From: Verrucomicrobiales bacterium
Lineage (GTDB): Bacteria; Verrucomicrobiota; Verrucomicrobiia; Limisphaerales; J093
Length of the DNA stretch: 64,000 nucleotides
Direction: 5' to 3'
NCBI GenBank assembly: GCA_024233305.1
Contig: JACKPV010000032.1
Coordinates: 62,001-126,000, forward strand
Of the stretch, positions 63,767 to 64,000 are shown piece after piece. The stretch's first letter is position 1. Each line of letters opens with the position of its first letter. Below the pieces are notes generated by a model. That model saw only the letters and a list, made by a program, of their open reading frames with translations. It was not told where the DNA came from and did not search any database. The translations under genes were made by a program, and so were the position numbers.

Positions 63767-64000
63767 ATGGCAACCTTTCTTAAGAACGGCCTCGTCCTGG
63801 CGATTCTGGCGCTCGGGCTTGCGACCACGGCCTTTGCCCAGACCCAAAGCGAGGCTCGACAATCGGGTCCGCAAGTTGATGGCCCGGTTTGATACGCTGC
63901 AGGCCGATTCCGAGGCGCGCATTCCGGCGGAGAAACTCAAACAGGCGAAGGGCGTGATCCTGATGGAACGGACCAAGGGCGGGTTCATCGTTGGCTACGA
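63767..64000 (+). CDS. SYLF/YSC84-domain lipid-binding protein, partial (one frameshift)
   Basis: From the ATG at 63767 a signal peptide (KNGLVLAILALGLATTAFAQ) is followed, after a one-base frame change near 63858, by DNRVRKLMARFDTLQADSEA and LKQAKGVILMERTKGGFIVG, the start of a SYLF domain that binds phosphoinositides in eukaryotes and is of unknown use in bacterial periplasmic proteins. The gene runs off the right edge. Read as given it would stop at 63892, which is not credible. Confidence 0.7.

Noticed and set aside
1..64000. CRISPR array, rRNA or convincing tRNA genes
   Set aside because: No regularly spaced repeat arrays were seen; the repeats present are palindromic singles or pairs. 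No rRNA signature or complete tRNA fold was recognised by eye.

Overview
The window is a GC-rich bacterial chromosome segment. The gene content points to Verrucomicrobiota, probably a soil or freshwater Limisphaerales/Pedosphaera-like lineage. The reasons are an ECF sigma factor paired with a zinc-ribbon Ser/Thr kinase, a Tat-exported Gfo/Idh/MocA oxidoreductase, PD40/HzsA-like multihaem protein plus DUF5009 acyltransferase, many secreted glycosidases, radical-SAM hopanoid genes and abundant short palindromic repeats. A planctomycete relative cannot be excluded, and no rRNA or tRNA gene was seen to settle it.

Layout. 1-3545 is a defence/stability patch: a large CHAT-protease/STAND-ATPase gene running off the left edge, a truncated type I methyltransferase (hsdM) stump directly upstream of it, and a Phd/PIN toxin-antitoxin pair. 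3625-9580 holds the membrane arm of respiratory complex I (nuoJ-K-L-M-N, minus strand), with a doublet of REP-like palindromes between nuoK and nuoL. 9988-21600 carries a pilin-like protein, a GH43/GH32-like glycosidase, the kinase/ECF pair, two lipoproteins, a TPR membrane protein, pilT with a TPR partner, a DUF3365 haem protein and a Gfo/Idh/MocA oxidoreductase. 21719-26036 holds dus and the hopanoid side-chain radical-SAM genes hpnJ and hpnH with a small lipoprotein. 26065-37655 (plus strand) holds two small unknowns and a secreted carbohydrate cluster (beta-helix protein, GH2, GH43/GH130-like, GH78 alpha-L-rhamnosidase), which probably strips rhamnose-containing plant or algal glycans. Two copies of a MITE-like palindromic repeat bracket this cluster, each starting exactly at the stop codon of the gene before it.

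38022-64000 is an accessory half: an N-terminally extended orphan adenine methyltransferase, a PHP phosphoesterase, a divergent HxlR regulator/tautomerase pair, a 54-residue ORF with a strong terminator, an HzsA-like/DUF5009/GH29 fucosidase run, an LssY_C lipoprotein, a DNA-binding/TPR regulator, two head-to-tail copies of an ISAs1-type element whose transposase carries a DruA-like (DUF4338) domain, and a module of outer-membrane MetA-like proteins, a double DUF1254-DUF1214 protein, an arylsulfatase and a SYLF protein.

From about 39.5 kb onward most genes are split by single-base frameshifts, while the preceding 36 kb has essentially none. I treat most of these as probable consensus errors, though the sequence alone cannot prove it. 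Genes broken in two or more places are listed as pseudogenes 'as given'. I saw no CRISPR array and no convincing tRNA.
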